Origin: Endozoicomonas sp. 4G
Lineage (GTDB): Bacteria; Pseudomonadota; Gammaproteobacteria; Pseudomonadales; Endozoicomonadaceae
Assembly: GCF_023822025.1 (NCBI RefSeq)
Contig: NZ_CP082909.1
Coordinates: 806,001-870,000 of the forward strand
DNA length: 64,000 bases
Direction: 5' to 3'
Below the pieces are notes generated by a model. That model worked only from the letters and a program-made list of their open reading frames with translations, had not been told where the DNA came from and did not search any database. Shown piece by piece: positions 63,386 to 64,000 of this stretch. A program made the translations under genes and the position numbers. The stretch's first letter is position 1. Every line of letters starts with the position of its first letter.

Positions 63386-64000
63386 GTGCGCAATTTATTT
63401 TTTGTTATAGCAGTAATTTTTCTATCAATTGAAGCAAAAGCGAAAGGAATAAACGAAACAGGGGGTTACTATAATATGATTGCTACTCAATTGATAAATG
63501 CAGTGGCTGAAGCTCCATTGTCTTTAGTTTTTTATACCAGACCGTCAGAATACATACACAAAATAAAGCTTACCGGAAGGGCAGGTGTCGCTTATGGACA
63601 AGATATTGGGATTAATGATTTAGAATTAATCAGGAGCTATATTACCCAAGATAGAAATGGTGCAACTAAATATGCGGCTAATGCACCTGAAAAATTTATG
63701 GGTTGTTTACGGCCAGAACCCGGTGATCTAAAGAGCATAATTGACGAGTTTGATATGAGAGAAGGCCTTTATCTTTTTCGAGGCAGTCTTCTTAGTTTGA
63801 TTTCCGTGGCTGCATCATTAAGTGATCGGGTGTCGGTCTATAACGAGTTTGGGGCTGATCAGTTAAAATCGAATGAAAATGAATTTATTATCAACTCCAT
63901 GGTTGCAATGTTACTTTATCAGGGGACAAAAAATAAACTGTGTTATATTTTTTCAGACAGCAATGCTTTAGCATCTTTCCTGTCAGTTATTGTCAGGAAT
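63386..64000 (+). CDS. AT-rich exported protein, partial at the window edge
   Basis: A frame of 205 codons open to the last base. It starts with GTG at 63386, the only start codon after the upstream stop at 63353. The N-terminus RNLFFVIAVIFLSIEAKAKG is a signal peptide. The mature part is soluble-looking and unfamiliar, with YYNMIATQLINAVAEAPLSL near the start and LLSLISVAASLSDRVSVYNE later; it has Cys residues in MGCLRPEP and KLCYIFSD. The codon use is much more AT-rich than the neighbours, which suggests foreign origin. No strong ribosome-binding site before the GTG. Confidence 0.6.
   Translation, partial: MRNLFFVIAVIFLSIEAKAKGINETGGYYNMIATQLINAVAEAPLSLVFYTRPSEYIHKIKLTGRAGVAYGQDIGINDLELIRSYITQDRNGATKYAANAPEKFMGCLRPEPGDLKSIIDEFDMREGLYLFRGSLLSLISVAASLSDRVSVYNEFGADQLKSNENEFIINSMVAMLLYQGTKNKLCYIFSDSNALASFLSVIVRN

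Overview
The window looks like chromosome of a marine, host-associated gammaproteobacterium of the Oceanospirillales, most like Endozoicomonas. This is inference from gene content: a type III secretion system (T3SS) beside ordinary gammaproteobacterial housekeeping genes (frdABCD, leuA, rimI with a HolD-like gene, trmA, efpL, glpD). No 16S gene is present to confirm it.

Layout. 0-6.7 kb: a DUF416 (YjaG-like) gene, a small exported protein, the EF-P paralogue efpL, a DUF3301 gene, alanine dehydrogenase, methylmalonate-semialdehyde dehydrogenase and a hemerythrin. 6.7-15.3 kb: a leucine/isovalerate degradation operon on the minus strand (liuA-liuB-liuC-liuD-liuE-aacS) that takes isovaleryl-CoA to acetoacetate and acetyl-CoA and then activates the acetoacetate. 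15.58-21.09 kb: a candidate mobile element with a small serine resolvase, a protein pairing two GIY-YIG-like domains around a zinc knuckle, about 2 kb of repeats without a convincing gene that includes five covarying hairpins, and a large serine recombinase. 21.1-31.8 kb: a T3SS operon (possible effector, tip/filament-like protein, translocator chaperone, two pore proteins, gatekeeper SctW, its SycN-like chaperone, inner rod SctI, SctJ, SctK, SctL). 32.2-35.5 kb: fumarate reductase frdABCD. 35.5-41.3 kb: an unknown protein, adenine deaminase, an SDR oxidoreductase, an ECF sigma/anti-sigma pair, an Hpt protein, two small unknowns and a GNAT acetyltransferase. 41.4-46.6 kb: more T3SS genes, sctX-sctY-sctV on the minus strand and, divergently, the secretin sctC. 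46.8-64 kb: glpD, a GGDEF/EAL protein, an IS200/IS605 end next to a frameshifted IS630-type element, a solute-binding protein, a SanA-like protein, an exported GT-B-like protein, trmA, an NCS2 purine permease, a degenerate GIY-YIG protein, the leuA-holD-rimI run, a YajG-like lipoprotein and an AT-rich gene cut by the window edge.

How the genes work together. The T3SS parts seen here cover export gate (SctV with SctX/SctY), outer secretin (SctC), inner ring (SctJ), stator and sorting platform parts (SctK, SctL), rod (SctI), gatekeeper (SctW with SycN) and the translocon with its chaperone. SctD, F, N, O, P, Q, R, S, T and U are not in the window, so the system must be spread over further loci. 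SctX/SctY/SycN are hallmarks of Ysc-type systems, while the tip/filament candidate looks more EspA/SseB-like.

Most interesting: (1) a repeated motif of about 35 residues, shared by the tip-like protein and both pore proteins; (2) a LysM domain at the N-terminus of the T3SS secretin; (3) five hairpins of about 52 bp whose stems covary, in the repeat-rich core of the recombinase element; (4) in-frame or spacing-changing minisatellites at the liuC/liuD junction and upstream of leuA.
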